Shown here: piece after piece, positions 25,166 through 34,087 of the stretch
Layout of the letters: each line of letters starts with the position of its first letter
How positions within the stretch are numbered: the stretch's first letter is position 1
Origin: Candidatus Methanomethylophilaceae archaeon
GTDB taxonomy: Archaea; Thermoplasmatota; Thermoplasmata; Methanomassiliicoccales; Methanomethylophilaceae
Direction of reading: 5' to 3'
Assembly: GCA_017468935.1 (NCBI GenBank)
Contig: JAFUHJ010000034.1
Coordinates: 1 to 52,375 of the forward strand
Length of the DNA: 52,375 nucleotides
Made by a program: the position numbers and the translations under genes
The notes under the pieces: generated by a model
Database searches by the model: none
Told to the model about the DNA's origin: nothing
The model's input: only the letters and a program-made list of their open reading frames with translations

Positions 25166-26392
25166 TCACTCGACTTCGACCTTCTTCTTCTTCGCAGGTG
25201 CCTTCTTTGCGGCGGCCTTCTTGGAAGATGCCTTCTTGGGCTTCTCCTCATCGAGGGAGACGAACCTGTTGGTCAGCTCCTTGAGGACATCGGGCCTGGA
25301 GGTGTACTCCATCTCCTCTGCTCCGAGGATGGAGGGCACGAAGGGTCCCTGTGACCTCATGAACTTGCTTGCCCTGATGGCGTTCCTCCTGGCCTCGTCG
25401 AAGGTGGAGGTTCCGAAGAAGTCGACGGGGATGTGCTCTCCGTTCTTCGCTCCGTAGGGCTCGAGTCCCTGGAGCTTTCCGTTGTTGAGCTGGAATCCGA
25501 GACAGCAGATTCTTGGGGGCCCATCGTAGTATGTGGGGTCGGAGTCCTCGGGCGAGCAGGGGTAGAATGCACCGATGTGCGATCCCCTCATCCATCCTGC
25601 AACGAGCATGGTGTTGTTGAGGAAGGGCTGTGTGTACTCTCCGACGGAGGGCAGACCGCTCTGACACCTGCAGATGCAGACGGGGTCGTCCTTTCCGACG
25701 TACCTTCCGGCGGTCATGTTGAGCTTGTCTGTGGAGACGACGGCAGCGGGACCGATTCCGGACCTGGAGTTGATCCTCTTGATAGCGTACCTGGTTGTGT
25801 CTCCGAGAAGGGACAGGATGCTCCAGGATTCCTCGGGAGCGGACATGACGACCTTCTTGTTGGCCATGACGTCCTGTATCTCGAAGTCGAATCCCTGCTT
25901 GGCCCTCTTGTCTATGACGAGTCCGGTCGTCGTGAAGGGGTCCATGAAGATCCTTGTGAGAGGAAGTGTGTATGCGGAGGGCTCGGTCTTGTCGGCCATG
26001 AAGAACAGCAGAGGCTCGGAACCCCTCTCCTCGAACGTCATCTCAGCGGATCCGGGTCCTGCTCCCTTGACGTTTCCGGAGAACGCGTCGGTCAGGATGT
26101 CCTGTCCTGCTGCGTATAGCTTCATCTTCTTGGCGATCTTGGTGGCCTGCTGGAAGCATTCCCATGCGGCACCGTGGACGTCGCTGTTGTTCTCGCCTTT
26201 GTAGTGTGTCATGTAGAGGTTGATGTCGTCTCCGACACGGGTGACGTAGAAATCCTCTATTGTTCCTGCTTTCTGAGCGTCCTTGAGGACGTTCCTTGCA
26301 GCATCGAGCATCGAGGGGTGGGGCCTTGCGTGTCCGACAACGGATCCCACATCCGCCTTGATGATAGAAACTGTGACTTTTTCTGCAGACAT
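25166..26392 (-). CDS. fbp: Bifunctional fructose-1,6-bisphosphate aldolase/phosphatase
   Basis: 408 residues. This is the archaeal one-way gluconeogenic enzyme: it condenses triose phosphates and then dephosphorylates FBP to fructose-6-phosphate. Signatures: SIIKADVGSVVGHARPHPSM (metal ligands), GAGPGSAEMTFEER, FMADKTEPSAY, and DPTYYDGPPRICCLGFQL with the conserved YDGPPR loop. An extra C-terminal tail KKASSKKAAAKKAPAKKKK is Lys/Ala-rich like histone H1 and is not part of the usual enzyme. The start is the ATG at 26392. tpiA follows directly. Confidence 0.94.
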   Translation of the reverse strand: MSAEKVTVSIIKADVGSVVGHARPHPSMLDAARNVLKDAQKAGTIEDFYVTRVGDDINLYMTHYKGENNSDVHGAAWECFQQATKIAKKMKLYAAGQDILTDAFSGNVKGAGPGSAEMTFEERGSEPLLFFMADKTEPSAYTLPLTRIFMDPFTTTGLVIDKRAKQGFDFEIQDVMANKKVVMSAPEESWSILSLLGDTTRYAIKRINSRSGIGPAAVVSTDKLNMTAGRYVGKDDPVCICRCQSGLPSVGEYTQPFLNNTMLVAGWMRGSHIGAFYPCSPEDSDPTYYDGPPRICCLGFQLNNGKLQGLEPYGAKNGEHIPVDFFGTSTFDEARRNAIRASKFMRSQGPFVPSILGAEEMEYTSRPDVLKELTNRFVSLDEEKPKKASSKKAAAKKAPAKKKKVEVE

Positions 26393-26603
26393 GATATACA
26401 ACCTGTATTGTTATCTGGATGGACTGACCCCTATAATAAAATTAACATAGGGGTAAGACCCCGTTAAACCTCCGCTGAACGACGATTCGCAGGGCATCCT
26501 GGATGCCTGTATCGTCAGGAAGATGCCCGCCGATCCTCCCTCACGGACCTTTCCAAGCACCCGTTTGAAAACGGTTATAACGGACGTGGGCGATGTTGAC
26601 GCA

Positions 26604-27359
26604 ATGACAGGAAACATGACCTTGGTGCTCCTCCGTCACGGAGAGAGCGAATGGAACAAACTCAACCTATTCACGGGATGGACCGACGTCGACCTTTCCG
26701 ATACCGGAAGGTCCGAGGCCAAAATGGCCGGGAAGCTCATGAAGGAGGAGGGCTTCGATTTCGACGTCTGCTACACATCGTACCTCAAACGTGCGATCCA
26801 TACATTGAACCTCGCACTGAACGAGATGGACCGCGAGTGGCTCCCCGTGATAAAGTCATGGAAGCTCAACGAGAGGCACTACGGTGCTCTGCAGGGTTTC
26901 AACAAGGCCGAGATGGCCGAGAGATTCGGAGAGGACCAGGTCAAGAAGTGGCGCAGATCATATGACATCCCCCCACCGTCCCTTGCCGAGAGCGATACGA
27001 GGAACCCGGCATCTCAGGAGCAGTACAGGGGCATCCCCAAGGAGGTCCTCCCCCTCACCGAGAGCCTCAAGGACACAGTGGCCAGGGCGGTCCCGTTCTT
27101 CAATGACGTCATCAGGCCCAGGATGCTCGCCGGGGACAGGATAATCATCGCCGCACACGGTAACTCCCTCCGTGCACTCGTCAAGTACTTCGAGGACATC
27201 TCCGACGAGGATATAGTCGGAGTGAACATACCTACAGGAGTCCCGCTCGTCTACGAATTCGATAGGGATTTCAAGGTCGTCTCCAAGAGATATCTCGGGG
27301 ACCAGGACGCAGTGAAGGCGAAGATGAACGCCGTAGCCAACCAGGCGAAGAAGAAGTGA
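26604..27359 (+). CDS. gpmA: 2,3-bisphosphoglycerate-dependent phosphoglycerate mutase
   Basis: 251 residues. Phosphohistidine motif [15 protein letters not shown], then [22 protein letters not shown], the catalytic Glu in [11 protein letters not shown], and the second His in [16 protein letters not shown]. It interconverts 3- and 2-phosphoglycerate. This bacterial-type enzyme is scattered in archaea, many of which use the cofactor-independent type. The ATG at 26604 has a TTATAAC box at about 26574-26580, ~25 nt upstream; an ATG four codons later is also possible. It diverges from fbp-tpiA. A membrane-anchored paralogue lies at 43604-44431. Confidence 0.94.
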   Translation: MTGNMTLVLLRHGESEWNKLNLFTGWTDVDLSDTGRSEAKMAGKLMKEEGFDFDVCYTSYLKRAIHTLNLALNEMDREWLPVIKSWKLNERHYGALQGFNKAEMAERFGEDQVKKWRRSYDIPPPSLAESDTRNPASQEQYRGIPKEVLPLTESLKDTVARAVPFFNDVIRPRMLAGDRIIIAAHGNSLRALVKYFEDISDEDIVGVNIPTGVPLVYEFDRDFKVVSKRYLGDQDAVKAKMNAVANQAKKK

Positions 27360-27396
27360 ATACCATATAAATGAGGAATCAATCGGGTTGAACATC

Positions 27397-28701
27397 ATGA
27401 CAGCATTCAAAGATTCCAGCAACATCGCGGTAGGCGACGGGACGGTCACCGTCAGCGGTTGGGTCCAGGATATCAGGAACATGGGAGGTATCGCATTCCT
27501 CCAGCTCCGTGACAGGTACGGGGTCATCCAGATAACCATGCCCAAGAAGAAGATCGATCCGGAACTCTTCGAGAAACTGACATCCCTGTCCAGGGAGTCC
27601 GTTGTCTCCATAACCGGAGAGGTCAAGGAGAGCAACCAGACCGCTCTCGGATTGGAGGTCATCCCCTCCGCCTTCCAGATGCACAGCGAGGCAGGTGTCC
27701 CCCTTCCCATGGGAGTCATCGACAAGGTTAACGTCGAGATGGACACCCGTCTCAATAACAGGTTCATGGACCTCAGGAAGCCCGAGATCAGGGCTATCTT
27801 CGAGCTCAAGTCCATGATGGTTGCCCTCATCGAGGAGGCCGTCCGCGAGAACGGATTCACACAGGTCTACACCCCCAAGATCTCCGCCGCAGGAGCAGAG
27901 GGCGGTGCAGAACTCTTCAAGATCAAGTACTTCGACAAGGACGCGTTCCTCTCCCAGTCGCCCCAGCTGTACAAGCAGGTGCTCATGTCCACCGGACTTG
28001 ACAGGGTCTTCGAGATCGCTCCCGCGTTCCGTGCGGAGCAGTCCAACACCAACCGTCACGTCACGGAGTTCATCTCCTTCGACGGAGAGATGTCCTGGAT
28101 CCAGAGCATGGACGATGTCACCGACATGATCGAGACGATCGTCGACCACGTCATCACCGGGCTCAAGGAGAAGGGAGCGAAGCAGCTGGAGCTCATCGGA
28201 AAGGACATCGTTGTGCCTTCCCGCCCGTACCCAAAGCTGACCTACAGCGAATGCCTCAAGATCGTAAACGACGGTGGCCTTCCCCTGAAGAACGGCGATG
28301 ACCTCGGTACCGAGGGTGAGAAGATCGTCGGCGAGTACATGGCCAAGCAGGGCAAGGAGATGTACTTCATCGTCGAGTATCCCGAGGAGGCCAAACCCTT
28401 CTACATCATGGAGAAGGATGGCACCGAGTTCTCCTACGCCTTCGACCTTGATTACAAGGGCCAGGAGATCTCGTCAGGCGGTCAGAGGGAGCACAGGTAC
28501 GACAGGCTCGTGGCAAGGATGGAGAAGAAGGGACTCGACCCCGAGGACTTCGGATTCTATCTCGACGCCTTCAGGTACGGAATGCCCCCGCACGGCGGAT
28601 GGGGTATCGGTATCGAGAGGCTGCTCGTCAAGATGCTGGACCTCCCGAACATCAGGGAAGCGATCCTCTTCCCCAGGGACCCCAGCAGACTGTCTCCTTG
28701 A
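27397..28701 (+). CDS. aspS: Aspartyl-tRNA synthetase (archaeal type)
   Basis: 434 residues. An N-terminal OB fold binds the anticodon (VTVSGWVQDIRNMGGIAFLQL). The class II catalytic core has motif 1 around MDTRLNNRFMDLRKPEIRA, motif 2 FEIAPAFRAEQSNTNRHVTEF and motif 3 GWGIGIERLLVKMLDL. Archaeal AspRS is often non-discriminating and also charges tRNA-Asn; sequence alone does not settle this here. The start at 27397 has a CATATAAAT box ~25-33 nt upstream; the in-frame TTG three codons earlier is less likely. Confidence 0.95.
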   Translation: MTAFKDSSNIAVGDGTVTVSGWVQDIRNMGGIAFLQLRDRYGVIQITMPKKKIDPELFEKLTSLSRESVVSITGEVKESNQTALGLEVIPSAFQMHSEAGVPLPMGVIDKVNVEMDTRLNNRFMDLRKPEIRAIFELKSMMVALIEEAVRENGFTQVYTPKISAAGAEGGAELFKIKYFDKDAFLSQSPQLYKQVLMSTGLDRVFEIAPAFRAEQSNTNRHVTEFISFDGEMSWIQSMDDVTDMIETIVDHVITGLKEKGAKQLELIGKDIVVPSRPYPKLTYSECLKIVNDGGLPLKNGDDLGTEGEKIVGEYMAKQGKEMYFIVEYPEEAKPFYIMEKDGTEFSYAFDLDYKGQEISSGGQREHRYDRLVARMEKKGLDPEDFGFYLDAFRYGMPPHGGWGIGIERLLVKMLDLPNIREAILFPRDPSRLSP

Positions 28702-28711
28702 AACTTTCACG

Positions 28712-28734
28712 GGGGCTCCGGCCCCTTCTTTTTT
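28712..28734 (+). terminator. Hairpin terminator after aspS
   Basis: GGGGC (28712-28716), TCCG loop and GCCCC (28721-28725) are followed by TTCTTTTTT. Confidence 0.7.
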
Positions 28735-28810
28735 CCACTTTCGGGTACTTTCGGACACCCCCCTCTTAACCTTATATACTCACTTGTCGGTCGATGATAC
28801 GGGATGTTAC

Positions 28811-29347
28811 ATGGCAGCACCTGGCGAGCCGTACGAGAGAGAATTGAAGGGACTCCTTTCAGGGGACGAGAAGGTCATAAACAAGATGATCAAGACCTGC
28901 GACCCCAGGGAGAAGCAGGCATACATGAGCATGTTGGAGAATCCGTTCCTGGTAACCCGCGCCGCGGGTTCACTGGGGATAGATCTTGTTGCACTCAGAT
29001 GGGATTTCTCTTTCCCCATCGAGGTCAAGAGCTCCGCAGAGGAAGTGATGCATTTTAGCAAGAACGCACGTCTCATCGAACAGGCCAACGACATGCTGGA
29101 CGAGTGCACCCAATCGCATCTGGTACCCATATACGCCTACAGGCTCAAGTCTTTCCGCGGCGATCCGTGGAGGATCTTCACGATACCCACCGACCATGAT
29201 TTCAAAGGACGCAATGCCGTCCTGTACCGGAGAATACCAAAGTTTGAGACCTCCAACAACGGTAATTTCATCATGCGCTGGGAGAATGGTATGAAGCTTT
29301 CCGACCTGATAAGCTACGTCGGAATGTCCGATTACACGGTAGAATGA
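28811..29347 (+). CDS. hjc: Holliday junction resolvase Hjc-like nuclease
   Basis: 178 residues. The archaeal Hjc nuclease core is visible: Glu in PYERELKGLL, Arg and Asp in LVTRAAGSLGIDLVAL, and the Glu-x-Lys in FPIEVKSSAEE, then HLVPIYAYRLK. The enzyme cuts four-way junctions in recombination. The family usually has 120-140 residues. Here an insertion after YERELKGLL (about residues 15-35) and a C-terminal extension (FKGRNAVLYRRIPKFE onward) add length. A CTTATATAC box lies ~32-40 nt before the ATG at 28811. The usual Gly after the Arg-Ala-Gly-Ser motif is replaced by Leu. Confidence 0.85.
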   Translation: MAAPGEPYERELKGLLSGDEKVINKMIKTCDPREKQAYMSMLENPFLVTRAAGSLGIDLVALRWDFSFPIEVKSSAEEVMHFSKNARLIEQANDMLDECTQSHLVPIYAYRLKSFRGDPWRIFTIPTDHDFKGRNAVLYRRIPKFETSNNGNFIMRWENGMKLSDLISYVGMSDYTVE

Positions 29348-29354
29348 GCGGAAC

Positions 29355-29409
29355 ACCGTCAGAACTCATAGGGCTCATCACTGATCAGCCAAGGTCAATC
29401 ATCATCCGG
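29355..29409 (-). ncRNA. C/D box sRNA candidate (2'-O-methylation guide)
   Basis: On the minus strand: C box ATGATGA (29405-29399), 10-nt guide TTGACCTTGG, D' box CTGA (29388-29385), 3-nt spacer, C' box GTGATGA (29381-29375), 12-nt guide GCCCTATGAGTT, D box CTGA (29362-29359). ACCG and CGGT flank the boxes and can form the terminal stem. All spacings fit archaeal guide RNAs that direct fibrillarin. A CTTATAG box (minus strand, 29444-29438) lies ~28 nt upstream of the predicted 5' end. By the D+5 rule the targets would hold CCAAGGTCAA and AACTCATAGGGC; the target RNAs were not identified. The remaining ~300 bp to 29730 show no gene. Confidence 0.7.
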
Positions 29410-29730
29410 TCTGTTCCGGCACGTCATCAGCGTCCGTCTATAAGTCCGTAATGACCTGGTGATTGTGTGCAATCATTAGTCATGTACTGTCGAGGATAGA
29501 AAGCGACGTATCGATGAAGAACCGTTTCATCAGAAGTAACAAGGACTGGCGCCGAGGAAGGGATGTATGGGTAGTTCTATCCAGATACTTGAGCCATATC
29601 TGTTAATTTTACCTTAAAAATCAGTCTACTGCATCGTATCCACTGCGCTATAACCGGATTTGAAAAATGAAGATTTAGTCAAAGATTGTAGAAAGGTATC
29701 TATATCTTGAATGTATTACAATTGATATAC

Positions 29731-30051
29731 ATGACTAAAACAGATATGATTCACATACGCATAGATCCTACTGTTAAGCAACAATCAGAGGAGATATTGA
29801 GCAAATTGGGTCTGAACATGTCTTATGCTGTATCAATTTTTCTCAATCAATTGATAATGAAGAACGGGTTTCCATTTCCGGTAGAGATTGGAGAGAATAT
29901 GACCGAGGATGAAAAACTTGCTGAAGCTTTGGAATCTACAGGCGGAAACGGTAAGGTATCACCGGAGAATCAGAAAATAATACATCTCTTTGCAACCGGA
30001 CAGATAGATTATGAGACGGCGGTTTTCGCACTAGAGAGGAACTTTTCATGA
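29731..30051 (+). CDS. RelB/DinJ-family antitoxin
   Basis: 106 residues. The N-terminal ribbon-helix-helix part reads MIHIRIDPTVKQQSEEILSK then LGLNMSYAVSIFLNQLI, a RelB/DinJ signature. An acidic middle and a C-terminal helix (QIDYETAVFALERNF) probably clamp the toxin. It overlaps the Fic gene by ATGA. A CTATATC box at 29700-29706 is ~25 nt upstream, and the imperfect inverted repeat GTATTACAATTGATATAC (29713-29730) just before the start could be its operator. The pair is more AT-rich than its surroundings, suggesting acquisition. Confidence 0.83.
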   Translation: MTKTDMIHIRIDPTVKQQSEEILSKLGLNMSYAVSIFLNQLIMKNGFPFPVEIGENMTEDEKLAEALESTGGNGKVSPENQKIIHLFATGQIDYETAVFALERNFS

Positions 30052-30737
30052 AAGATCCCTATCTCTATGATGATGTAGATGTGCTGATAAACCTTCAGGG
30101 CATAAAGGATCAATCCAGATTGGATGACTTCGAGACTACCATGGCAAGATTGGCCATGGTAGACCTGAGCAGGAGCAAAGTTTTGATGACAGATGTTACG
30201 AACATATTCGCGATTCACAAGAAGTTGTTCGAAAGAGTGTATGCATGGGCAGGCGAGAAACGTACAATCGACATCTGCAAAAATGAGATGATTTTGGATG
30301 GAATATCAGTTGAATATTCGACCTATACCGAGATTGATTCAGATTTGTTAAAGATACAGAATAAGATGGACAGAGATGATTGGGATAATCTAGACAAGGA
30401 TGAAACCATCTCTAAAATCGCTGGCTACATATCAGATGTTTGGAAAGTTCATGCTTTCAGAGAAGGAAATACCCGTACCATTGCGGTATACCTTTCGATG
30501 CTATTGAAAAGCCATCGTCTAAAATTGGATACAGATTTCATTAGCAAGCATTCGAAATATTTCCGTAATGCGCTGGTGATGGCATCACTTGGAGTATATC
30601 GTGAGAATCAGTACTTAGAGAAGATCATAAGGGATTCGATAATAGAGATCGATTCATCAAAGATATTGGATGATTTCAATACAATCAACGGGTACGATCT
30701 GTCCAAGTACCAATATAACTATCACTATCGCAAATGA
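30048..30737 (+). CDS. fic: Fic-family (AMPylase-type) toxin
   Basis: 229 residues. The Fic active-site loop reads VHAFREGNTRTIAVYL: catalytic His, Phe, the acidic Glu and GNxR are present, with Ala replacing the usual Pro after His. The upstream LFERVYAWAGEKRTIDICK flap is also typical. Fic proteins transfer AMP or other phosphate groups to target proteins. No inhibitory (S/T)xxxE(G/N) helix is obvious in either protein, so control by the RelB-like partner would be by a different route. It is AT-rich relative to neighbours and ends near a tRNA gene, a common place for acquired DNA. Confidence 0.87.
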   Translation: MKDPYLYDDVDVLINLQGIKDQSRLDDFETTMARLAMVDLSRSKVLMTDVTNIFAIHKKLFERVYAWAGEKRTIDICKNEMILDGISVEYSTYTEIDSDLLKIQNKMDRDDWDNLDKDETISKIAGYISDVWKVHAFREGNTRTIAVYLSMLLKSHRLKLDTDFISKHSKYFRNALVMASLGVYRENQYLEKIIRDSIIEIDSSKILDDFNTINGYDLSKYQYNYHYRK

Positions 30738-30765
30738 TGCTTTGACAATAATAGTAGACAAAAGG

Positions 30766-30848
30766 CGCGGAGGAAGGGATTTGAACCCTCGAGGAGATGC
30801 TCCACCGGTTTTCAAGACCGGCGCCGTAGGCCGCTTGGCTACCTCCGC
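30766..30848 (-). tRNA. tRNA-Ser (anticodon UGA)
   Basis: 83 nt on the minus strand. The acceptor arms GCGGAGG (30848-30842) and CCTCCGC (30773-30767) pair fully, with discriminator G. The anticodon arm is CCGGT-CTTGAAA-ACCGG with TGA at 30814-30812. A long variable arm (class II, as for serine) precedes the T arm with TTCAAAT. CCA is not encoded. Confidence 0.95.
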
Positions 30849-30876
30849 TTGAAGAGTCGATTGCAGAGGTCATATT

Positions 30877-31800
30877 TCAAATATTCACCGATTCGGTTTT
30901 CGTTTCAGGCCACATCCTGTTGAAGTATCCTTGCATGAACACGAACCAGACATTCTCCACCAGTAACGACAGAACAGCTGGTAGCAGAGCGTTGGGGAAG
31001 GTCGCTGAGAACATGATTATGCACAGCGTGGCGGCGAGACCGGAGTTCCTCCAGGTGGCCATGGATATGAACACGACCCCCTTGTCCCTGGGGCAACCGA
31101 TCCTCTTGAGCAGGTACAGCATGATGATGCTGGGAACGAATATCCTGACGAAGTTCACTGCTAAAAGGAGCACAGCGACATCGGGATTCTCGATGATGTA
31201 GTCCCTCCTGAACCCAACGCTGATGAATACCATGGCCAATATGACAACATTCAAAGTCATTATCTTCAGTTTGGGCGGGATGGTGACCTTGTTAAGCGGT
31301 ATGTCGATCGCGATCGGGATGATCACGAACAATACCACATACATCAGGATCTGTGTCCAACTGGCCGCCTCACCCATCAGCAGATGAGTAAGGAATGGGG
31401 TAAGCGCCAATGCTACTACATAGATGGCGGAGAAACTCAGCATCCCCAGCTTCAGGTCTCCCTTCATGTAGAAGGTCATGGTCATGACAGATATCGCACA
31501 AGGCACGGCGGATAGCATCACCCATCCGTACCAGAGGTCCTTGTTGTCGATGAACAGGAGTCCTGAGAGAAGAGTTATCCCGGTGTTGAATACGAAGCAC
31601 AGGAGTACGCAGAACAGCATGTACTTGCTGTCATGCTTCACATCCCCGAAGTCGAACTTCAGGCCCTGAAGGGCCAGGGTCATCTGGATGAGCAGAGTGA
31701 TCATGAGCATGGTCGGTGCATCTGGGTGATCGAACCCAATGACGAATCCAAGGATTATTCCCAGGATTATCCATACCTTTACGTCGAACAGTCTGTTCAT
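30877..31800 (-). CDS. Bile acid:sodium symporter (SBF/BASS) family transporter
   Basis: 307 residues with about nine membrane segments. Conserved blocks include LIQMTLALQGLKFDF near TM2, WYGWVMLSAVPCAISVMTM in the middle and FISMATWRNSGLAATLCI toward the end, as in SBF-like proteins. Members move organic anions (bile acids, pantoate, pyruvate) with sodium. The substrate is not predictable; bile acids would be possible for a gut archaeon. Its ATG overlaps the helicase stop (ATGA). Confidence 0.8.
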   Translation of the reverse strand: MNRLFDVKVWIILGIILGFVIGFDHPDAPTMLMITLLIQMTLALQGLKFDFGDVKHDSKYMLFCVLLCFVFNTGITLLSGLLFIDNKDLWYGWVMLSAVPCAISVMTMTFYMKGDLKLGMLSFSAIYVVALALTPFLTHLLMGEAASWTQILMYVVLFVIIPIAIDIPLNKVTIPPKLKIMTLNVVILAMVFISVGFRRDYIIENPDVAVLLLAVNFVRIFVPSIIMLYLLKRIGCPRDKGVVFISMATWRNSGLAATLCIIMFSATFPNALLPAVLSLLVENVWFVFMQGYFNRMWPETKTESVNI

Positions 31801-33863
31801 CTGAAGAACCTCGTAGCTTCTCCGGCAGGGTCATCGGTGAGTTTGGCATCCAATTGCTTGACGTATCTGGAAGCCCTGTTGTCAAGGATCACCGCCATTC
31901 CCCTGTCGGTCTCGGTCCTGATGAGACGGCCGATGGCCTGTTTCATCTTCCTGAGTGCAGGAACCTCACTCGTGTATATCCAACCTTTGCCTGCACCGTA
32001 TCTTTGGTCGAACATGGCGGACATCGCCCTCTGTTCGGACGATGGTGGCGGATAGGGTATGCCGACTATTATCGCGAAGCACAGCTCGTCACCGGGGAAA
32101 TCCATTCCCTCTGCAACGGATCCTCCCATGACGGAGAAGAACACCCCGTCCCTCCCGTTGCGGAAGGCGGCAAGGTTCTCCATGGTCTTCCTCTGGTTGC
32201 GTGATTCCTCCCAATAGAGGCTTTTGTTGACATGCGTCTCCAGGTACGGCCTCATCATGCGCATGAACGAATACGACGTGAAGAAGACCAAGGTATTCTT
32301 CTGGACCGAGTTGCAGAGCATCGCGATGTAGTTCTCGAGACGGTGCTGCATGGAACCGTCCTTCTGCATCTCCTTCTGCTGAGTGGTGACATCGTTCACG
32401 TAGAGGACGGATCTGTTCTCCGGTGGGAACGGCGAAGGATAGATCCTGAATCTGGGGTTCCCTTTGAGTCCGAGGACGCGCGCATATTGGTCAAGAGGCT
32501 GCAGCGTACCGGACATGTGGATGGCGCCAGGTATGCTGTTCAGGAAGAAGGATATCTCGTACGGGTCTATGCACTTAGCAGATAGATATTCGCCGTCCTG
32601 ATCTACCTTCAGCGAGCGTACGAACCTGTCCGAAGCGGAGGAGCACCAGTCGCGCATCAGGAATCCGAGCGATTGGATGTCGGATACCCTGTTGTCGCCT
32701 CTCTCCATGAGTATCTCGGTCCTAGCCTCACCGAAATCTATGACCCTTTCTATGGCGGATTCCAGGTCCTGGGATTTCATCCCGAATTTGGTCATCATGC
32801 GCTGCTCTATGTAATCATCGGTGAGCACAACCTCCTTCTCGTTGAGTCCGAGTTTCTCTGTTGCAACGTTGCGTATGGAGTTCTTGAAGTATCCAAGGAA
32901 GTCCTTCAGGGTGACCTCCATCCAGACGGTCGGATCGCCCTTCATCGTGGAACATTCGTCTATTGCGTTGTCCACTAGGTCCCTGTTGATTATGAAACTC
33001 TCCTGATCCCTTGCGGCATCCACGAGGTTGTGTGCCTCGTCGACGATCAGAAGCATACCTTCTGGATTGTCCTCGAGGTCCAGATTGGCCATCAGATTCG
33101 AACGGATGTCAGCTGAGAGGATGTGCACATAGGGGACAGCCACCACATCGAACTTCTTCATCAGCTGCTTCTTCATCTCATACGGGCAGACACCGTTCTT
33201 CTCGCAGTATCTGTCCAGTTCGTCCGAAGTGGGGAAGTTGTTCATCACATAGTTGGTGACGTCGTCCACTTCGGTCTTAATCCTGTCAAAATAACGGCAT
33301 CCTCCAGCTGCTCCCTTCATACTCTTGGAGCGCTTCTCCTCGCACATCATCGAGAGGACTTTTGGTGACAGGGATTCGTAATCCTTCGTGCCCCTGAACA
33401 ACGGACAGGACTTGTTACGGCCCGTAATGGTGAGTCCGGAGACTGGTTTGATCTTAGAGATGGCTTTGAGTTCCCTCATAACCTGATTGCTCTGTGATAT
33501 CGTCCTGGTCAGATAGACGATCTTCTTACCGGTCTTCTTGGCATGTTCCAATCCGGCAGAAAGGGATACAATGGTCTTTCCGGTACCAGTTCCGGATTCG
33601 ATGATGATGTGACGTCCCTCATCTAGGGCCATGCGGATATCGGAAATGATATCAAGCTGGCATCCGCGGGGTTTGTAAGGGAGATAAGGTGCATCCTTGT
33701 TCTCCTCTGCGACGAGTTCCACCGGTTTCCTCTTGGGACCGAGACCGTCAAGGGAGGATTGATTGCTGATGTCGTTGGGATTAAGAGTGGCTCCGCAGGC
33801 TATACACCTCTTGCTGTTAGGAGGCATCAGACTCTTACACTTCCTGCAGAACATTCCCATCAT
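31797..33863 (-). CDS. XPD/DinG-family ATP-dependent DNA helicase with N-terminal zinc ribbon
   Basis: 688 residues. It begins with a zinc ribbon (CRKCKSLMPPNSKRCIACG). Helicase motifs: Walker A IIESGTGTGKTIVSLS, Ia VYLTRTISQSNQV, DEAH box LLIVDEAHNLVDAA, and late motifs FFSVMGGSVAEGMDFPG and QAIGRLIRTETDRG. Four Cys between motifs Ia and II (KSCPLF, MMCEEKR, GGCRYF, GVCPYE) match the XPD 4Fe-4S site. It likely unwinds damaged or structured DNA 5' to 3'. A transporter gene is translationally coupled downstream. An AT-rich island lies upstream. Confidence 0.92.
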   Translation of the reverse strand: MMGMFCRKCKSLMPPNSKRCIACGATLNPNDISNQSSLDGLGPKRKPVELVAEENKDAPYLPYKPRGCQLDIISDIRMALDEGRHIIIESGTGTGKTIVSLSAGLEHAKKTGKKIVYLTRTISQSNQVMRELKAISKIKPVSGLTITGRNKSCPLFRGTKDYESLSPKVLSMMCEEKRSKSMKGAAGGCRYFDRIKTEVDDVTNYVMNNFPTSDELDRYCEKNGVCPYEMKKQLMKKFDVVAVPYVHILSADIRSNLMANLDLEDNPEGMLLIVDEAHNLVDAARDQESFIINRDLVDNAIDECSTMKGDPTVWMEVTLKDFLGYFKNSIRNVATEKLGLNEKEVVLTDDYIEQRMMTKFGMKSQDLESAIERVIDFGEARTEILMERGDNRVSDIQSLGFLMRDWCSSASDRFVRSLKVDQDGEYLSAKCIDPYEISFFLNSIPGAIHMSGTLQPLDQYARVLGLKGNPRFRIYPSPFPPENRSVLYVNDVTTQQKEMQKDGSMQHRLENYIAMLCNSVQKNTLVFFTSYSFMRMMRPYLETHVNKSLYWEESRNQRKTMENLAAFRNGRDGVFFSVMGGSVAEGMDFPGDELCFAIIVGIPYPPPSSEQRAMSAMFDQRYGAGKGWIYTSEVPALRKMKQAIGRLIRTETDRGMAVILDNRASRYVKQLDAKLTDDPAGEATRFFR

Positions 33864-34087
33864 GTTTTCGGGGATTCTTCACTTCGATATAAGACCTGTC
33901 ATCTGCAGTTTTTGATTGAATGGTCGAATTGATGACCATCCAAGGTTTTATGTGAATTTAATTGAAATTAATAATGCAATTTAAGTTATCAACTTTATTA
34001 TTATATCAATAAATTTAATAAATTAAGCTTTATATTAATTAATGTAATTTAGTTATCAGCTTAATTAATTTAGATAATATAAACTGA
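33864..34087. repeat. AT-rich intergenic island with two copies of a 17-bp semi-palindrome
   Basis: Mostly A/T between the helicase start and the end of the TPR gene, with no gene seen. It holds TTAAGTTATCAACTTTA (33981-33997) and TTTAGTTATCAGCTTAA (34048-34064), 67 bp apart. The same motif recurs at 50358 and 51558-51806. TTAATTAA-like strings are frequent. Confidence 0.6.

Noticed and set aside
28298-28810. Upstream extension of the Hjc frame
   Set aside because: Runs through aspS, its terminator and the hjc promoter; the real start is at 28811.
29410-29730. Search for a second C/D box RNA or gene remnant
   Set aside because: Isolated TCATCAG and ATGAAG strings occur, but no complete box set or open frame.
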